Shown here piece after piece: positions 30,808 to 40,459 of a stretch of 64,000 bases of DNA (the stretch's first letter is position 1; every line of letters starts with the position of its first letter). A model generated the notes under the pieces. It made no database searches and was not told the origin of the DNA. It worked only from the letters and a program-made list of their open reading frames with translations. This stretch comes from Corynebacterium kalinowskii. Lineage in GTDB: Bacteria > Actinomycetota > Actinomycetes > Mycobacteriales > Mycobacteriaceae. The DNA lies in the NCBI RefSeq assembly GCF_009734385.1, contig NZ_CP046452.1, positions 2,446,219 through 2,510,218 of the forward strand. The letters run 5' to 3'. The position numbers and the translations under genes are program-made.

Positions 30808-32031
30808 CTACTTGCCGAAGACCTCTTCAACGAGCTCTTCGTCGCCTTGTGTCGTCGCGGAGCGATCCAAGGATCCACCAGCAAACTTGTTGACCATCAT
30901 CGCGATGGCACCGTCACCGGTGACGTTACAAGCGGTACCGAAGGAGTCGATGGCGATGTACGCGGCGATCATGAGGGCGATCTGACCGTCGTCGAAGCCC
31001 AAGTTAGTCTGCAGCAGGCCAACCGCGGCCATGATGGCACCACCCGGGACGCCAGGGGCTGCGACCATCATGATGCCCAGCAGGAAGATGAAGCCGAACA
31101 TTTGCGCTGGTGGCATGTCCATGCCGTTCATCCACATGATGGAGAAGGCGAACAGGCCGATCTTCATCATGGAGCCGGAGAGGTGGATGGTGGCGCACAG
31201 TGGGATCACGAAGCCCGCAACGGCCTCGGAGACACCATTCTTCAAGGTGGAGGCGTAGGTGACCGGAATGGTGGCTGCGGAGGACGAGGTGCCGAGCGCG
31301 GTGCCGTACGCAGGGAGCATGTTCTTGAGCGAGGTGAAAGGGTTGCGGCCGGAAATTGCGCCAGCAAGCAGGAACTGCAGGAGCAGCACGATCCAGGTCA
31401 TGATGGTCGCGAGGATCAGTACTTTTCCGAAAGCAGTGAGCGTGAGCATCAGGTTGCCGTTCATACCCATCGACAGGAACATGCCGAAGATGAAGACCGG
31501 CAGGAGCGGAATCACGAACTTGGCGATCACCTTCATGATCACCTCGTTCAGCTCGTCAGCCGCCGCGAAGAGCGTGTCAGACTTGACTGCTGTCATGCCC
31601 AGACCGACGGTGAAAGCCAGCAGCAGCGCCGCCATGACCTCCATCGGGGCCGGCATCTCTACCTCGAAGAATGGGGTGAGGGCTGTAGCATCAATGTCGG
31701 CTGCTTCCACCATGGACTGGCCCTTGAGGAGCCACGGGTAGACGGTTACTGCAACCAGGTACGCGAGCGAACCGGAGATGATGGTGGATGCGTAGGCGAT
31801 GCCGGTGGTGACGCCGAGCCACTTGCCAGCACCCTTGCCCAATGAGGCAATTGCTGGCGTGATCAGGGCGAAGATCAGGATCGGCACGAAGAAGCCGAGG
31901 AAGTTGCCGAACAAGCCGTTGAACGTGACAAACACACGCGCCAGCCAGTCCGGGAAGAAGAAGCTGCATACGATGCCCAGGATGATGGCAACGATTACTT
32001 TGAACAGCAGGGATTCTGTAAATTTCTGCAT
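30808..32031 (-). CDS. Dicarboxylate/amino acid:cation symporter (DAACS family)
   Basis: The 407-residue transporter has the serine-rich re-entrant loop GTALGTSSSAATIPVTYAS and the late cation/substrate motif GTACNVTGDGAIAMMVNKFAGG, with eight or so helices as in GltPh-type proteins. It would import glutamate, serine/threonine or C4-dicarboxylates with Na+ or H+; N-V-T-G-D replaces the N-M-D-G-T of glutamate carriers, so a different amino acid is likely. AAGG lies eight bases before this ATG; earlier in-frame starts are in the divergent gene and have no homology. Confidence 0.88.
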   Translation of the reverse strand: MQKFTESLLFKVIVAIILGIVCSFFFPDWLARVFVTFNGLFGNFLGFFVPILIFALITPAIASLGKGAGKWLGVTTGIAYASTIISGSLAYLVAVTVYPWLLKGQSMVEAADIDATALTPFFEVEMPAPMEVMAALLLAFTVGLGMTAVKSDTLFAAADELNEVIMKVIAKFVIPLLPVFIFGMFLSMGMNGNLMLTLTAFGKVLILATIMTWIVLLLQFLLAGAISGRNPFTSLKNMLPAYGTALGTSSSAATIPVTYASTLKNGVSEAVAGFVIPLCATIHLSGSMMKIGLFAFSIMWMNGMDMPPAQMFGFIFLLGIMMVAAPGVPGGAIMAAVGLLQTNLGFDDGQIALMIAAYIAIDSFGTACNVTGDGAIAMMVNKFAGGSLDRSATTQGDEELVEEVFGK

Positions 32032-32113
32032 GGGGGTACCTTTCTGTAAGTCCCCTAAATTATGCACGACCTCGGAAAATATAAAAAGCCACGAGGGCTC
32101 TAAGATGTAAGTC

Positions 32114-32551
32114 ATGACAATTCTTTCCATCGTGGTCCTCATCCTGGCAGCTGCCCTGTTGGTAGTCGGTGGCCTGGCCACCGCCCGTCGACTCCCCGGC
32201 AATCCGCTGATCGGCTTGAAGGTGCCGGAGGTGCGTAAGTCTAAGGAAGCTTGGGACGTTTCCCACGCGGTTGCTGGCCCAATGTGGGTGGCCGCCGGCG
32301 TATCTCTGCTGTTCGGCGGACTCGTTGGCCTGCGCTTATCGACGCTCCTCGCCCTTATCTTCCTCGCCCTCACCATTTTCGTAGCCGCTGTTTTCCTGGG
32401 CATCGGCGCGAACAACGGTGCCAAGGCCGCTCACTTGATGGACCGCCAGCACAAGGACGAAGGCTGTGGCGAGGACTGCAACTGTGGTTCTGAAGAGCCG
32501 AAGCCAGAGGTCGATGTAGCAGCGCTGCGCAAGGCGATGAACCAGCGATGA
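32114..32551 (+). CDS. SdpI-like membrane protein with a Cys-rich tail
   Basis: A 145-residue protein with three hydrophobic helices and the SdpI/YhfL-type segment RRLPGNPLIGLKVPEVRKSKEAWDVSH. In Bacillus SdpI is the immunity protein and signal receptor for SdpC. The C-terminal tail carries C-G-E-D-C-N-C (residues about 117-123), which could bind a metal. TAAGAT stands seven bases before the ATG: leaderless mRNA. The NUDIX gene starts in its stop codon. Confidence 0.75.
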   Translation: MTILSIVVLILAAALLVVGGLATARRLPGNPLIGLKVPEVRKSKEAWDVSHAVAGPMWVAAGVSLLFGGLVGLRLSTLLALIFLALTIFVAAVFLGIGANNGAKAAHLMDRQHKDEGCGEDCNCGSEEPKPEVDVAALRKAMNQR

Positions 32552-33018
32552 CACCCGAGTTCATCCTCGATCTTCGCAAGAAGATCGGCCATACCGAGCT
32601 ATGGTTGCCGGGCGTGACTGCAATCATTCTCAAAGGCGACGAGGTCCTCCTGGTCAAGCGTTCGGACAATGGCGAGTGGACCCCAGTGACGGGGATCTGC
32701 GATCCCCGCGAGGAGCCGCATGTAACCGCTGTTCGCGAGGCCAAGGAGGAGACGGGGCTGGAGGTAGCCGTCGAAAAGCTCTTGTGGGTGCAGGCGGTGG
32801 GCCCGGTGGAGTACCCCAACGGCGACGTGACCTCATACGTCGACACTGCGTTCGTGTGTCGCCCCACAGCAGACACCGATCCATACCCAGCCGACGATGA
32901 ATCAACCGACGTGGCATGGTTTCACGTGAAACATTTACCCCCGATGCAACCTAGGTTTTCGCACCTTATTCAGGCTGCGAGGGAGGGAATTTCGGGATTC
33001 GGTTCCCAAAACTCCTAA
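32548..33018 (+). CDS. NUDIX hydrolase
   Basis: The 156-residue hydrolase carries the Nudix box from GICDPREEPHVTAVREAKEE to TGL, fitting G-x5-E-x7-R-E-x-x-E-E-x-G. Such enzymes cleave nucleoside diphosphates linked to another group; the substrate is not predictable. It overlaps the SdpI-like gene (ATGA). parS site 2 is inside the gene and encodes the F-H-V-K of AWFHVKHLPPM near residue 125-130. The trp leader starts 20 bases after its stop. Confidence 0.87.
   Translation: MTPEFILDLRKKIGHTELWLPGVTAIILKGDEVLLVKRSDNGEWTPVTGICDPREEPHVTAVREAKEETGLEVAVEKLLWVQAVGPVEYPNGDVTSYVDTAFVCRPTADTDPYPADDESTDVAWFHVKHLPPMQPRFSHLIQAAREGISGFGSQNS
32918..32933. promoter_or_regulatory. parS site 2
   Basis: GGTTTCACGTGAAACA, 15 of 16 consensus bases. 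It lies inside the NUDIX gene, read as W-F-H-V-K-H. Confidence 0.9.
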
Positions 33019-33026
33019 CATAGTGT

Positions 33027-33038
33027 TACTCTAGCCAC
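33027..33038 (+). promoter_or_regulatory. -10 region of the trp operon
   Basis: TACTCT at 33027-33032 ends six bases before the ATG of the leader peptide, so the operon mRNA probably begins with that ATG. No convincing -35 is visible. Confidence 0.5.
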
Positions 33039-33077
33039 ATGACTTTTTCTCGCGTGAACTTCTGGTGGTGGCCCTAG
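33039..33077 (+). CDS. trpL: trp operon leader peptide
   Basis: The 12-residue peptide MTFSRVNFWWWP has three consecutive Trp codons just before the stop. Ribosome stalling at these codons reports charged tRNA-Trp. It resembles the corynebacterial trp leader. The start ATG is probably the 5' end of the mRNA. The stop lies directly before the first attenuator stem. Confidence 0.93.
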   Translation: MTFSRVNFWWWP

Positions 33078-33143
33078 CAGCGGGCCCCCTCATTCACGCA
33101 CGAAAAATCGGCCCGCACCGCACAGGTAGCGGGCCACTTTTAT
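33062..33143 (+). promoter_or_regulatory. trp attenuator
   Basis: AGCGGGCC occurs at 33079-33086 and again at 33128-33135; both can pair with GGCCCGC at 33110-33116. Pairing of the middle strand with the second copy gives a hairpin followed by ACTTTTAT, the terminator; pairing with the first copy is the antiterminator formed when the ribosome stalls at the W-W-W codons. The leader segment TGGTGGTGGCCC can cover strand 2 when translation is complete. Confidence 0.88.
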
Positions 33144-33185
33144 GTCTGTCTACCTGGAACAACAAATCTAAGGAGACAAGACACA

Positions 33186-34397
33186 ATGCGCAAGACCCTG
33201 CTTCCCGCCTACTTCGGACAGTTCGGTGGCCAGTACGTTCCCGAGGAACTCTTACCGGTACTAGACGAGCTTGAGAAGGCCTACGTCGATGCCATGGCGG
33301 ATCCGACGTTCCGCCAGGAACTGAACGACCTTTACACCAACTACCTCGGCCGTCCGACCCCGATCACGGAAACGAAGAACCTTACCTTTCCCAACGCCCG
33401 CATCTTCTTAAAGCGCGAGGACCTCGTGCACGGCGGCGCACACAAGGGCAACCAGGTGGTGGCCCAGGCACTGCTCGCTCAACGACTCGGCAAGACCCGC
33501 CTCATCGCCGAGACGGGAGCTGGGCAGCACGGCACCGCTACCGCCATGGTCGCCGCCCTCTTCGGCATGGAGTGCACGATTTACATGGGAGCCAAGGATG
33601 TTGCTCGCCAACAACCGAACGTCTACCGCATGCGCCTGATGGGCGCCGAGGTGGTGTCAGTGGAGGAGAATGGCAACGGCCTGGGCAACGCGATTGATGT
33701 GGCCCTGCAGGACTGGGTCGATTCCTACGAAACCACCCATTACCTGCTCGGCACTGCAGCTGGCCCGCACCCGTTCCCGACCATCGTGAAGGAATTCCAG
33801 GCCGTCATTTCCCGCGAATCCAAGCCGCAGATGATCGAGCGCACAGGCAAGCTACCGGACGTGGTGGTGGCTGCTGTCGGCGGTGGTTCCAACGCGATCG
33901 GTGCCTTCGCGGACTACCTCGGCGACGAAGAAGTGCGACTCATCGGCGTCGAACCCGCAGGTGAGGGCCTTGATACCCCGCGTCACGGTGCCCCGCTGAA
34001 CCGTGGCACCATCGGCATCCTGCACGGCTCGAAGTCCTACGCCATGCTTCACGACGACGGCTCGGTCGGCGTCTCCCACTCCATCTCCGCTGGCCTCGAC
34101 TACCCGGGCGTCGGACCAGAACACGCATACCTCATGGACTCCGGTCGCGCCCAGTACGTTGGCATAACCGATGCCGAGGCCCTCGAGGCGTTGCAGCTGT
34201 TGGCCCGCAAGGAAGGCATCATCCCAGCCCTCGAGTCCTCGCACGCGCTTGCCTATGCGCTCAAACTTGCCGAGAACGCGACCGAGCCAATCAACATCCT
34301 GGTGAACCTGTCTGGTCGTGGCGACAAAGATGTCGATTATGTTCGCACCATCCTCGAAAGCAACGGGGTGGACGAGGCGATTGCGAAGCTATCATGA
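33186..34397 (+). CDS. TrpB paralogue, first gene of the trp operon
   Basis: A 403-residue tryptophan synthase beta-type protein. It keeps the PLP Lys87 in GGAHKGN, the catalytic Glu109 in [17 protein letters not shown] for the PLP phosphate, GITD and NLSGRGDKD. It differs from the second copy (38556-39716) at functional places: Gly88 follows the PLP Lys instead of Thr, [12 protein letters not shown] replaces [11 protein letters not shown] so that Gly167 stands where Lys contacts the alpha subunit, and [10 protein letters not shown] replaces EESYSISAG. It may work without TrpA, on free indole, or on another nucleophile. AAGGAG precedes the ATG. Confidence 0.85.
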   Translation: MRKTLLPAYFGQFGGQYVPEELLPVLDELEKAYVDAMADPTFRQELNDLYTNYLGRPTPITETKNLTFPNARIFLKREDLVHGGAHKGNQVVAQALLAQRLGKTRLIAETGAGQHGTATAMVAALFGMECTIYMGAKDVARQQPNVYRMRLMGAEVVSVEENGNGLGNAIDVALQDWVDSYETTHYLLGTAAGPHPFPTIVKEFQAVISRESKPQMIERTGKLPDVVVAAVGGGSNAIGAFADYLGDEEVRLIGVEPAGEGLDTPRHGAPLNRGTIGILHGSKSYAMLHDDGSVGVSHSISAGLDYPGVGPEHAYLMDSGRAQYVGITDAEALEALQLLARKEGIIPALESSHALAYALKLAENATEPINILVNLSGRGDKDVDYVRTILESNGVDEAIAKLS

Positions 34398-35722
34398 TCT
34401 CCGCCGCTGACATCTACGCCAAGTACCGCGGGCCAAATACGGCGCTGCTCGAATCCGCTGACCTACACAAGAACCCGGTGAAGTCTCTTGCGATCCTCAA
34501 GGCGAAGGCAAAGCTGACGTGTGTCGGGGACACCGTCACCGTGCAGGTCCTGAGTCCGGCAGGGGAGAGCATCGCCGCATTCTTGGACAATGAGCTGCAG
34601 CAATACGGTACCGGGGGCGTCTATACTTTCCCGCGGTCCAGCGCATTGGATGAGCGGGACCGGCTGAAGGAGCCAAGCTCGCTGCTGCCATTGAAACTCC
34701 TGGAGTTTGACGAGCTACTCATCGGTGGCTTCGCCTTCGACTACCTGGAGTCCTTCGAAGATCTCCCGCCCGTAGCCGAGGGATTGAACACTTTCCCGGA
34801 CTACGAGTTCTTGGTTTCCGAGATTTCACTTCACATCGATCACGCCACCAACAGCGTTGAGTTTCGCGGGGGCCAACCGCAGGAAACTTCCCATGTTTCA
34901 CGTGAAACATCGGTTAAGTTGCCGCCCGAAGTCTCGGACTCGGAATTCGAAGACTGGGTTCGCCAGCTGCAGGGCAACATCCACTCCGGCGACATCTACC
35001 AGGCCGTCCCTTCACGCGCCTTCGTTCGCCCGTGCACCGACGCTTTCGCGGCTTATCTCCGCCTGAAGGAATCCAATCCAAGTCCCTATCTCTTCTACAT
35101 TGAAGGCGAAGACTACGAACTCTTCGGAGCCAGCCCGGAATCCTCACTGAAGTACGATCCATCCAACCGACAGATCGAGCTCTATCCGATCGCGGGGACC
35201 CAGCCTCGTGGCGCGACCCCAGAGCAGGACGAGCGCTTGGAACTCCTCCTGCGCACTGACGCGAAGGAAATTGCGGAGCACACGATGCTCGTAGACCTCG
35301 CCCGCAACGACCTCGCCCGTGTTTGCACTAACCGTCAAGTGACGAAACTCATGGGTGTAGATAAGTACTCCCGAGTTATGCACTTAGTGTCACAAGTTAC
35401 CGGAACTTTGGCCCCAGATCTGGATGCTTTGGATGCCTACCGTGCCTGCATGAACATGGGCACACTCACCGGAGCCCCGAAGATCCGCGCCACCGAACTC
35501 ATTCGCGGACTCGAACTGGCTCGGCGGGGAAGCTACGGCGGCGCCGTCGGCTACCTACACCAGGGCGTGATGGACACCTGCATTGTCATCCGCTCCGCAT
35601 TTGTCAAGGATGGGATCGCCATCGTCCAAGCGGGAGCTGGCGTTGTCCGCGATAGCATTCCGGCCAGTGAAGCAGCCGAAACAAAACACAAGGCAAAAGC
35701 AGTATTGGAGGCACTCCAATGA
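34394..35722 (+). CDS. trpE: Anthranilate synthase component I
   Basis: The 442-residue subunit makes anthranilate from chorismate with ammonia from TrpG. The Trp feedback site ALLES is at residues 17-21, and the chorismate site appears as [39 protein letters not shown] and GGAVGYL. It is shorter than many TrpE proteins (about 500 residues). It starts in the stop codon of the preceding gene (ATGA). parS site 3 lies inside, read as V-S-R-E-T in a variable linker near residue 170 between the regulatory and catalytic parts. Confidence 0.96.
   Translation: MISAADIYAKYRGPNTALLESADLHKNPVKSLAILKAKAKLTCVGDTVTVQVLSPAGESIAAFLDNELQQYGTGGVYTFPRSSALDERDRLKEPSSLLPLKLLEFDELLIGGFAFDYLESFEDLPPVAEGLNTFPDYEFLVSEISLHIDHATNSVEFRGGQPQETSHVSRETSVKLPPEVSDSEFEDWVRQLQGNIHSGDIYQAVPSRAFVRPCTDAFAAYLRLKESNPSPYLFYIEGEDYELFGASPESSLKYDPSNRQIELYPIAGTQPRGATPEQDERLELLLRTDAKEIAEHTMLVDLARNDLARVCTNRQVTKLMGVDKYSRVMHLVSQVTGTLAPDLDALDAYRACMNMGTLTGAPKIRATELIRGLELARRGSYGGAVGYLHQGVMDTCIVIRSAFVKDGIAIVQAGAGVVRDSIPASEAAETKHKAKAVLEALQ
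34894..34909. promoter_or_regulatory. parS site 3
   Basis: TGTTTCACGTGAAACA, a perfect 16-base match. Inside trpE, read as H-V-S-R-E-T-S. Confidence 0.95.
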
Positions 35723-36234
35723 TTGTGCTCATCGATAATAGAGACTCCTTCACATATAACCTTGTCGAAGCGATCGGCGAGGTGACAGTAGTTCGCAATA
35801 CCGCGACGCCAGAACAGATTAGAGCGTTGGGCCCCACCACTATCGTGCTCTCGCCCGGCCCCGGTCGACCGAACATGGAGCCAATCATTCAAGCGTTCAA
35901 GGGGGAGGTGCCCATCGTCGGTATCTGCCTCGGCTTCCAGGCAATCCTGGAACACTTCGGCGGGGACGTGCGCGAAGTCGGCCCGGTCCATGGCTTCCGC
36001 GACACTCTCACCTCAACGCACCCGCTTTTCGACGGCCAGTCTGTCGCTCGATATCACTCTCTCGGCTGCACGGAACTGCCCAGCGGTCTAGAACTGTTGG
36101 CCGAGTGCGAGGGCATTGTTATGGCTGCGCGCTCGGTCGAACACAAGATGATCGGCCTGCAGTTTCACCCTGAGTCCATCCTGACCCCCAACGGCCAACA
36201 ACTACTCGACTTCTGTTTGGAGTGTTTCACGTGA
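35719..36234 (+). CDS. trpG: Anthranilate synthase component II (glutamine amidotransferase)
   Basis: The 171-residue class I amidotransferase has the oxyanion motif LSPGPGRPN, the nucleophile Cys in VGICLGFQA near residue 77 and the His/Glu pair in LQFHPES. It releases ammonia from glutamine for TrpE. It overlaps trpE (ATGA), and its stop TGA overlaps the GTG start of trpD inside parS site 4. It is a separate TrpG, not fused to TrpD as in some bacteria. Confidence 0.96.
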   Translation: MIVLIDNRDSFTYNLVEAIGEVTVVRNTATPEQIRALGPTTIVLSPGPGRPNMEPIIQAFKGEVPIVGICLGFQAILEHFGGDVREVGPVHGFRDTLTSTHPLFDGQSVARYHSLGCTELPSGLELLAECEGIVMAARSVEHKMIGLQFHPESILTPNGQQLLDFCLECFT

Positions 36235-36238
36235 AACT
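36223..36238. promoter_or_regulatory. parS site 4
   Basis: TGTTTCACGTGAAACT, 15 of 16 consensus bases. It contains the stop codon of trpG and the GTG start codon of trpD. Confidence 0.92.
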
Positions 36239-37238
36239 TCATGAATTCCTCGACAACCACCACCCGACCGTCGAAGAGGCCCGAGCGGTCTTTGAACCCC
36301 TCACCATCGGCGAATACGAGGACGTTCACATCGCCGCGCTGTTGGCCACCATCCGCACCCGTGGCGAGACCCTAGCCGACATCACCGGTGCCGCGCTGGC
36401 CTTCCTCAACGCTGGCCGGCCCTTCCCAATCACGGGGGAGGGGATTCTCGATACCGCCGGAACCGGCGGCGATGGCGCGAATACCATCAATATCACGACC
36501 GGCGCCTCGCTCGTCGCGGCCGCAGGCGGGTGCAAGTTGATCAAGCACGGCAATCGCTCCGTCTCCTCCCAGTCCGGCTCGGCGGACGTGCTCGAAGCGC
36601 TCGGTATCCCACTCGATCTTGATGTCGACCGCGCGGTTCGCCAGTTCGAAAACGCCAACTTCACGTTCCTCTTCGCCCCGGCCTACAACCCAGCGGTCGC
36701 CCACGTCCAGCACGTCCGCCGCGCGCTCAAAGTCCCCACGCTGTTTAACACCATGGGACCGCTCCTCAGCCCGGCCCGCCCGGACCTACAGCTCATGGGT
36801 GTAGCGCGCCCCGAGCAAGCTGAACTCATCATCCAAACCATGCGCGAACTCGGCCGCCGTCGCGCGCTGGTCGTGCACGGCTCTGGCACCGACGAGATCG
36901 CCGTGCACGGCCCGACGCAGGTCTGGGAGCTTGCCGACGGCGAGATCCGGCAGTACACAGTGACGCCAGCGGAGTTGGGCGTCGGCACGCATGCGCTACA
37001 GGACCTGGCTGGTGGTGATGGCGTCGAAAATGCCCGCCACCTGCGTGCGGTCTTCGCAGGTGAGGGCCCTCAAGCGCACATCGATGCGGTGGCGGTCAAC
37101 GCTGGTGCGATGTTCTACTTGTCGGGTATTGCTGATTCGCTGCGCGCCGGCACGGAACATGCCTATGGTTTGTTACAGGACGGGACGGTGCGCGAATGGC
37201 TCGCGCGTCACGAGGAGGCGAATTATGGTTCTCGATGA
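36231..37238 (+). CDS. trpD: Anthranilate phosphoribosyltransferase
   Basis: The 335-residue enzyme joins anthranilate and PRPP. The diphosphate/PRPP motif is DTAGTGGDGANTINIT near residue 77-92, followed by KHGNRSVSSQSGSADVLE and FNTMGPLLSPARP. I chose the GTG at the centre of parS site 4, with GGAG eight bases upstream; a GTG nine bases earlier (giving M-F-H-V-K) would have its ribosome site too close. The start is coupled to the trpG stop. The 3' end overlaps trpCF by 14 bases. Confidence 0.94.
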   Translation: MKLHEFLDNHHPTVEEARAVFEPLTIGEYEDVHIAALLATIRTRGETLADITGAALAFLNAGRPFPITGEGILDTAGTGGDGANTINITTGASLVAAAGGCKLIKHGNRSVSSQSGSADVLEALGIPLDLDVDRAVRQFENANFTFLFAPAYNPAVAHVQHVRRALKVPTLFNTMGPLLSPARPDLQLMGVARPEQAELIIQTMRELGRRRALVVHGSGTDEIAVHGPTQVWELADGEIRQYTVTPAELGVGTHALQDLAGGDGVENARHLRAVFAGEGPQAHIDAVAVNAGAMFYLSGIADSLRAGTEHAYGLLQDGTVREWLARHEEANYGSR

Positions 37239-38559
37239 GATTGTGACAGAGCGCAGGACGCATCTGCCGGGGATTGCAGAACTGGTAGCTGGCAAGCCCT
37301 TACAAAAGTCAACGCGCTCCCTGGAAGAGTGGCTGGCCCAGCCTGGCCCGCAGTTCATTATGGAATGCAAGTCGGCTTCGCCGTCGCTGGGGGAGATTCG
37401 GGGCGACTACCGTCCTCGCGAGCTCGCGGAGGTGTACTCGCGCTACGCAGCCGGGATCTCGGTGCTGTGCGAGCCAAAGTGGTTCAAGGGATCGTATGCC
37501 CATTTGGCCACCGTTGCGGCGACCACGCACCTTCCCGTGCTGTGCAAGGACTTCATCGTGGACGAGGTGCAGATTCGTGCGGCACGCTACTTCGGTGCCG
37601 ACGCGGTGCTGCTTATGCTGTCTGTTCTCACTGATGAGGAGTACCGCGGATTGGCCGAGGTCGCCGCATCGTTGCAGATGGATGTCCTCACGGAGGTCGT
37701 CAGTGAAGAGGAAGCCCGCCGGGCGAACGCGCTCGGCGCACGGATTGTCGGTATTAATCACCGCGACCTCTCGGATCTCAGCATCGACCTGACCCGCTCC
37801 GCCCGGCTGGCTCCGATGTTGGAGGCTTCCGTGGTGATCGGGGAGTCCGGCATCCGCTCCCACTCGGTCATCCAGACCATGGGCTTCCTGGATGGTTTCC
37901 TGGTCGGCTCGCATCTGTCGGGTAGCGCAGACGTCGAATCGGCAGTGCGCGAGCTCGTCTACGGCGATAACAAGGTCTGTGGTCTCACCCGTCCTGAAGA
38001 TGCTCAAGTCGCCTACGCAGCTGGCGCGACTCATGGCGGCCTGATCCTGGTGGCAGAGTCCCCGCGCAATGTTTCACGTGAAACATGTTCGGCAATCATG
38101 GCGGCCGAACCGGGCCTCAAGTACGTCGCCGTCACTCGCACACCTGACATCGACCCCACCGGCTTCCATGCCATCCAACTGCACAGCGCCAACGGCACAC
38201 TGGAGGAGGAGCAGGCGCTGATTGCCCAAGCCCGCGCAACGGGTCTGGAGGTCTGGCGCGCTATCGATATGACGGCGGAGGAGGGGCCACAACTGGCCGT
38301 TAGCCTTGCTCCGCTCGTCGATAAGCTCGTGCTCGACACCGGCCAGGGTGGCACCGGCCAGTCCTTTGACTGGTCGATCATCCCGGCAGAAGTCAAGGGC
38401 AAGGCACTGCTGGCTGGCGGCCTGAACCTAGACAACCTCAAGGCCGCCTTGCAGCACGAAATCTCGCTCGACCTCAACTCCGGCTTCGAAACCTCGCCGG
38501 GCCACAAAGACCCAGCCGCCCTCGTGGCAGCATTCCAGATGATCAAGGAGCACCAGTGA
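37225..38559 (+). CDS. trpCF: Bifunctional indole-3-glycerol phosphate synthase/phosphoribosylanthranilate isomerase
   Basis: The 444-residue protein fuses the TrpC barrel ([49 protein letters not shown]) with a TrpF barrel ([51 protein letters not shown]). It catalyses the two steps between phosphoribosylanthranilate and indole glycerol phosphate. The fusion is known in corynebacteria and enterics. GAGGAGG precedes the ATG, inside trpD. parS site 5 falls in the TrpF half, in the loop after the SPR motif. Confidence 0.95.
   Translation: MVLDEIVTERRTHLPGIAELVAGKPLQKSTRSLEEWLAQPGPQFIMECKSASPSLGEIRGDYRPRELAEVYSRYAAGISVLCEPKWFKGSYAHLATVAATTHLPVLCKDFIVDEVQIRAARYFGADAVLLMLSVLTDEEYRGLAEVAASLQMDVLTEVVSEEEARRANALGARIVGINHRDLSDLSIDLTRSARLAPMLEASVVIGESGIRSHSVIQTMGFLDGFLVGSHLSGSADVESAVRELVYGDNKVCGLTRPEDAQVAYAAGATHGGLILVAESPRNVSRETCSAIMAAEPGLKYVAVTRTPDIDPTGFHAIQLHSANGTLEEEQALIAQARATGLEVWRAIDMTAEEGPQLAVSLAPLVDKLVLDTGQGGTGQSFDWSIIPAEVKGKALLAGGLNLDNLKAALQHEISLDLNSGFETSPGHKDPAALVAAFQMIKEHQ
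38070..38085. promoter_or_regulatory. parS site 5
   Basis: TGTTTCACGTGAAACA, perfect. Inside the TrpF half of trpCF, read as N-V-S-R-E-T-C. Confidence 0.95.
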
Positions 38560-39716
38560 AACTACCTGCATACTTCGGTGAGTTCGGCGGGCAGTTCGTG
38601 CCCGAGGTGCTCATCCCAGCGCTTGACCAGCTGGAGGAGGCGTTTGTCGACGCCCAGAACGATCCAGCCTTCCAGGCCGAACTGGCCGATCTACTCCAGA
38701 ACTACCTGGGTCGCCCAACCCCGCTGTACGAATGCCGCAACCTCGGCGGCCCGGCGCGAATCTTCCTGAAGCGCGAGGACCTCGTCCACGGTGGCGCCCA
38801 CAAGACGAACCAGGTGCTCGGACAGGCGCTGCTTGCCAAGCGCATGGGCAAGACTCGCATCATCGCGGAGACTGGGGCAGGCCAGCACGGCACCGCGACG
38901 GCGCTGGCGTGCGCCTTGTTGGACCTCGAATGCACCATCTACATGGGTGCCAAGGACGTGGCTCGCCAACAGCCGAATGTCTATCGCATGGAATTGATGG
39001 GCGCGACGGTCGTCCCCGTGGATACCGGCTCCGGTACCCTCAAGGACGCGGTGAACGAGGCGCTGCGCGACTGGACTGCCACCTACGCCAACTCGCACTA
39101 CCTGCTGGGCACGGCCGCAGGACCGCACCCGTTCCCGACGATCGTGCGCGAGTTCCATCGAGTGATCTCCACCGAAGCCAAAGCACAGATGCTGGAGCAG
39201 ACTGGCGGACTGCCCGACATGGTCGTCGCGGCCGTCGGCGGTGGCTCCAACGCGATCGGTATCTTCGCGGACTTCATTGACGAACCCACAGTGAAGCTAG
39301 TGGGCGTTGAGCCCGCAGGCGAGGGCCTGGATTCCGGCAAGCATGGTGCCACCATCAATGCTGGACAGATCGGCATCCTGCATGGCGCGCGCTCGTACCT
39401 CATGCGCACCGCTGACGGACAGGTTGAGGAGTCCTACTCCATCTCTGCCGGCCTCGACTACCCGGGCGTCGGTCCGCAGCACGCCCACCTGCACGCCACC
39501 GGGCGCGCCCAGTACGTCGGAATCACAGACAACGAGGCGCTGGACGCGTTCCAACTGCTGTCCAAGAATGAGGGCATCATCCCAGCGCTCGAGTCCAGCC
39601 ATGCCCTTGCCTACGCGCTGAAGCGCACCGACGAGCCGCTCAAGATCTTGGTAAGCCTGTCTGGCCGCGGCGATAAGGACATCGACCACGTGAAACGAAC
39701 CCTGGAGGGGAACTAA
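38556..39716 (+). CDS. trpB: Tryptophan synthase beta chain
   Basis: The canonical 386-residue beta subunit. PLP Lys83 is in [15 protein letters not shown], catalytic Glu in AETGAGQHG, the alpha-contact Lys in [43 protein letters not shown] and SLSGRGDKD are all standard. It condenses indole with serine in complex with TrpA. The GTG start overlaps the trpCF stop. The protein sequence is very close to the first copy in places ([20 protein letters not shown]), so the two arose by duplication. Confidence 0.96.
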   Translation: MKLPAYFGEFGGQFVPEVLIPALDQLEEAFVDAQNDPAFQAELADLLQNYLGRPTPLYECRNLGGPARIFLKREDLVHGGAHKTNQVLGQALLAKRMGKTRIIAETGAGQHGTATALACALLDLECTIYMGAKDVARQQPNVYRMELMGATVVPVDTGSGTLKDAVNEALRDWTATYANSHYLLGTAAGPHPFPTIVREFHRVISTEAKAQMLEQTGGLPDMVVAAVGGGSNAIGIFADFIDEPTVKLVGVEPAGEGLDSGKHGATINAGQIGILHGARSYLMRTADGQVEESYSISAGLDYPGVGPQHAHLHATGRAQYVGITDNEALDAFQLLSKNEGIIPALESSHALAYALKRTDEPLKILVSLSGRGDKDIDHVKRTLEGN

Positions 39717-40459
39717 TGGATCGCTACGCAGAGCTGTTCGCTCGTAAAGACGGTGTCTTCGTGCCGTTCTTCATGCTGGGGGACCCCTCCTACGAGGAAT
39801 CGAAGCGCATCATCAATCAGGCCATTGCAGCAGGCGCCGACGCCCTGGAGCTCGGCATTTCATTCTCCGACCCAGTCGCTGACGGCCCAACCATCCAGCG
39901 CGCCCATATCCGTGCCGCAGACACGACTCCAACCAAGGCACTGGAATTGGTGGGGGAGATCCGTGCGGAGCATCCGACGGTTCCCATCGGTTTGCTCGTC
40001 TACGGCAATGTGGCCTTCTCCATGGGTTTTGGTGAGTTCTACGAGGCACTAAAGATCGCTGGGGCCGACTCCGTGCTCATCCCAGACGTTCCCGTCCGCG
40101 AATCGGAGCCATTCCGGGCGGCCGCGAAGAAGCACGGCATCAAGCAAGTGTTCATCGCGCCCCCTCATGCCTCTCAAGAGACCCTAGCGATGGTGGCAGA
40201 ACACTCCGAGGGATACATCTATGCCGTCTCCCGCGACGGGGTCACCGGCACCGAGCGAGAGGCTACCTTTGAGGCCGTCCCGCAGTCTGACACCCCGGTG
40301 CTGCTCGGCTTCGGCATCTCCACCCCAGAGCACGTCAAGGCCGCTCGCCACGCTGGCGCTGACGGCGTCATCGTTGGCTCCGCGCTCGTGAAACTAATCG
40401 AGGCCGGCCAGCAGGACCAGATCTCACACCACATCGCCGAGTTCAAGAGCGCGCTGTGA
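39716..40459 (+). CDS. trpA: Tryptophan synthase alpha chain
   Basis: A 247-residue TIM-barrel subunit that cleaves indole glycerol phosphate. The catalytic Glu is in ALELGISFSDPVADGPTIQ near residue 43 and the Asp of the loop follows (VAD). YIYAVSRDGVTGTE and GFGISTPEHV form the phosphate site. The usual P in GIPFSDP is Ser here. It is somewhat shorter than the family norm of about 265. It overlaps trpB by one base (TAATG). Confidence 0.95.
   Translation: MDRYAELFARKDGVFVPFFMLGDPSYEESKRIINQAIAAGADALELGISFSDPVADGPTIQRAHIRAADTTPTKALELVGEIRAEHPTVPIGLLVYGNVAFSMGFGEFYEALKIAGADSVLIPDVPVRESEPFRAAAKKHGIKQVFIAPPHASQETLAMVAEHSEGYIYAVSRDGVTGTEREATFEAVPQSDTPVLLGFGISTPEHVKAARHAGADGVIVGSALVKLIEAGQQDQISHHIAEFKSAL

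Noticed and set aside
33079..33135. trp leader repeats as an independent T-box or riboswitch
   Set aside because: No specifier loop or T-box sequence is present; the W-W-W leader peptide explains the structures.
39688..39698. CACGTGAAACG near the end of trpB as a parS site
   Set aside because: Again a single half-site; the left arm CGAC does not match.
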